A DNA stretch of 40,728 bases from Myxococcales bacterium (lineage in GTDB: Bacteria; Myxococcota_A; Polyangia; Polyangiales; Polyangiaceae), in the NCBI GenBank assembly GCA_025351875.1, contig JANXVA010000803.1, forward strand, positions 1 to 40,728, written 5' to 3'. The number at the start of each line of letters is the position of its first letter. Position 1 is the stretch's first letter. The position numbers and the translations under genes were made by a program. The notes beneath the pieces were generated by a model, which saw nothing but the letters and a program-made list of their open reading frames with translations, searched no databases and was not told the origin of the DNA. This document shows, piece by piece, positions 39,822 through 40,728 of this stretch.

Positions 39822-40457
39822 CTAGCCGCCGTCGCCGCCGTCGCCGCCGTCACCGGGAGCCCCCGCGTCGACACCGGCCTCGAGCGAGAGCGGCGGCGGA
39901 GCGCCAGCCTCGACGACGCGCGGCGCGCTCGCGTCGATCGCGCCCACGTCGGGCCCCACCGTGCCGCAGACGGGCGGCGGAGCGCCGGGTGACATGATGG
40001 CGCCCGCGTCACCTGCGTCGGCGTCCGAGCCGAACGGGACGACGAGACACGTGAGTCGGCTCTGGTCGTCATCGAGGACGAGCCCGTTCCACGGCGAGAG
40101 GTGCGGGTCGGCGCAGGTGTAGCCGCCACGACAGTCGCTGTTCGACGAGCACCGGGCGACGCAGAACGAGCGCGCGGTGCGCGAGCCATAACCGCCCGAG
40201 CGATCGTCGTACCCGCAGCCGGGGAGGTTCGCGTTGAAGAGGACGCACGCGGCGTCGTTGGGGCAGCCGTTCTTCGGGCAGTTGAACTGCGTGCAGTATC
40301 CGTCCGGCTGGGACGTATCGCAGAGCCGATCGCCGCGCGTGGAGCAGTCGGTCGAGAGCACGCACTTATCGCCGATGGACGGCGTACACCCCGCGAGTGC
40401 CGAGCTCACGAGAAGCGCGCCCGTCAGCAGCCACCTCGGGTCGCGCGAAATACGCAC
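39822..40457 (-). CDS. Cysteine-rich lipoprotein with GGD tail
   Basis: 211 residues from a GTG chosen because it gives a compact signal (RISRDPRWLLTGALLVSSALAG-Cys) with GAGAGCG just upstream; a TTG 69 bases further up is possible. Mature protein: CVLSTDCSTRGDRLCDTSQPDGYCTQFNCPKNGCP, ...ARCSSNSDCRGGYTCADP, a disulfide-rich region, then an Ala/Pro/Gly-rich tail ending in GDGGDGGDGG. Unrelated to the paralogue family but with the same terminal repeat as paralogue 3. Divergent from the ferredoxin gene. Surface protein of unknown role. Confidence 0.7.
   Translation of the reverse strand: MRISRDPRWLLTGALLVSSALAGCTPSIGDKCVLSTDCSTRGDRLCDTSQPDGYCTQFNCPKNGCPNDAACVLFNANLPGCGYDDRSGGYGSRTARSFCVARCSSNSDCRGGYTCADPHLSPWNGLVLDDDQSRLTCLVVPFGSDADAGDAGAIMSPGAPPPVCGTVGPDVGAIDASAPRVVEAGAPPPLSLEAGVDAGAPGDGGDGGDGG
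39825..39851 (-). repeat. GCCGCCGTC tandem repeat encoding GGD tail
   Basis: Three 9-base units directly before the stop codon, matching the repeat at the end of Cys-rich paralogue 3. Confidence 0.7.
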
Positions 40458-40578
40458 GACGCTCTCGAACCAACGCAAACGAGAACGTCCAGAGGCGCGA
40501 TGGCTAAGGTGACGGAGGGTAGACAAAGGGGGTGGTCCGGAAAGCGATTAGGTGCGCGCATCTAGTCCCATAACCCGT

Positions 40579-40728
<150 letters not shown>

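Overview
The window is high-GC DNA, very probably from a myxobacterium-like Myxococcota (my guess is the class Polyangia). This is inferred from the density of cysteine-rich lipoproteins with Asp/Ala/Gly linkers, the DUF4215-type CGDG...CDD repeats, a matrixin-like protease with a basic C-terminal anchor, frequent GTG/TTG starts and strong third-position GC. No rRNA, tRNA, insertion sequence, prophage or CRISPR array is visible.

Left part (1-16 kb): after the tail of a flagellar flgL gene, a membrane-anchored HDOD protein and a lipoprotein, there is a large exopolysaccharide locus. On the minus strand the same three-gene cassette occurs twice in tandem: a secreted TolC-like coiled-coil protein, an HlyD-like membrane-fusion protein and a processive family-2 glycosyltransferase (synthase). 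The cassettes are separated by a hairpin terminator, and each is preceded by the same 37-nt element. Diverging from them on the plus strand are a GH16 glycanase lipoprotein, a heparinase II/III-type lyase lipoprotein and a UDP-N-acetylhexosamine 6-dehydrogenase. Together this looks like a synthase-dependent capsule or exopolysaccharide system that uses TolC/HlyD-type export parts, has its own amino-uronate supply and its own depolymerases, and carries two divergent synthases.

Middle (16-28 kb): a structured intergenic region, a matrixin-like metalloprotease coupled to two paralogous DUF4215 lipoproteins, an Obg GTPase with an unusual histone-H1-like Lys/Ala/Pro tail, an orphan FlhB/SctU-type export-switch protein with NPVH in place of NPTH, a lipoprotein, a large STAND-like ATPase coupled to PspA, a divergent 58-residue zinc-ribbon protein and another Cys-rich lipoprotein.

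Right part (28-40.7 kb): dihydrolipoyl dehydrogenase and a 2-oxoacid dehydrogenase E1 alpha subunit, then a run of Cys-rich lipoproteins. Three of these are paralogues of an apparently uncharacterised family, and two of them are coupled to a small lipoprotein gene. Next come a compact minus-strand set (two Dpp/Opp-like permeases, a HEAT-repeat protein, a lipocalin-like protein of the tocopherol cyclase/CrtC type and a DUF4149 membrane protein), another lipoprotein, and at the right edge the start of a YfhL-type ferredoxin gene behind a consensus-like promoter.

All function calls come from reading motifs and gene order by eye; no database search was possible.
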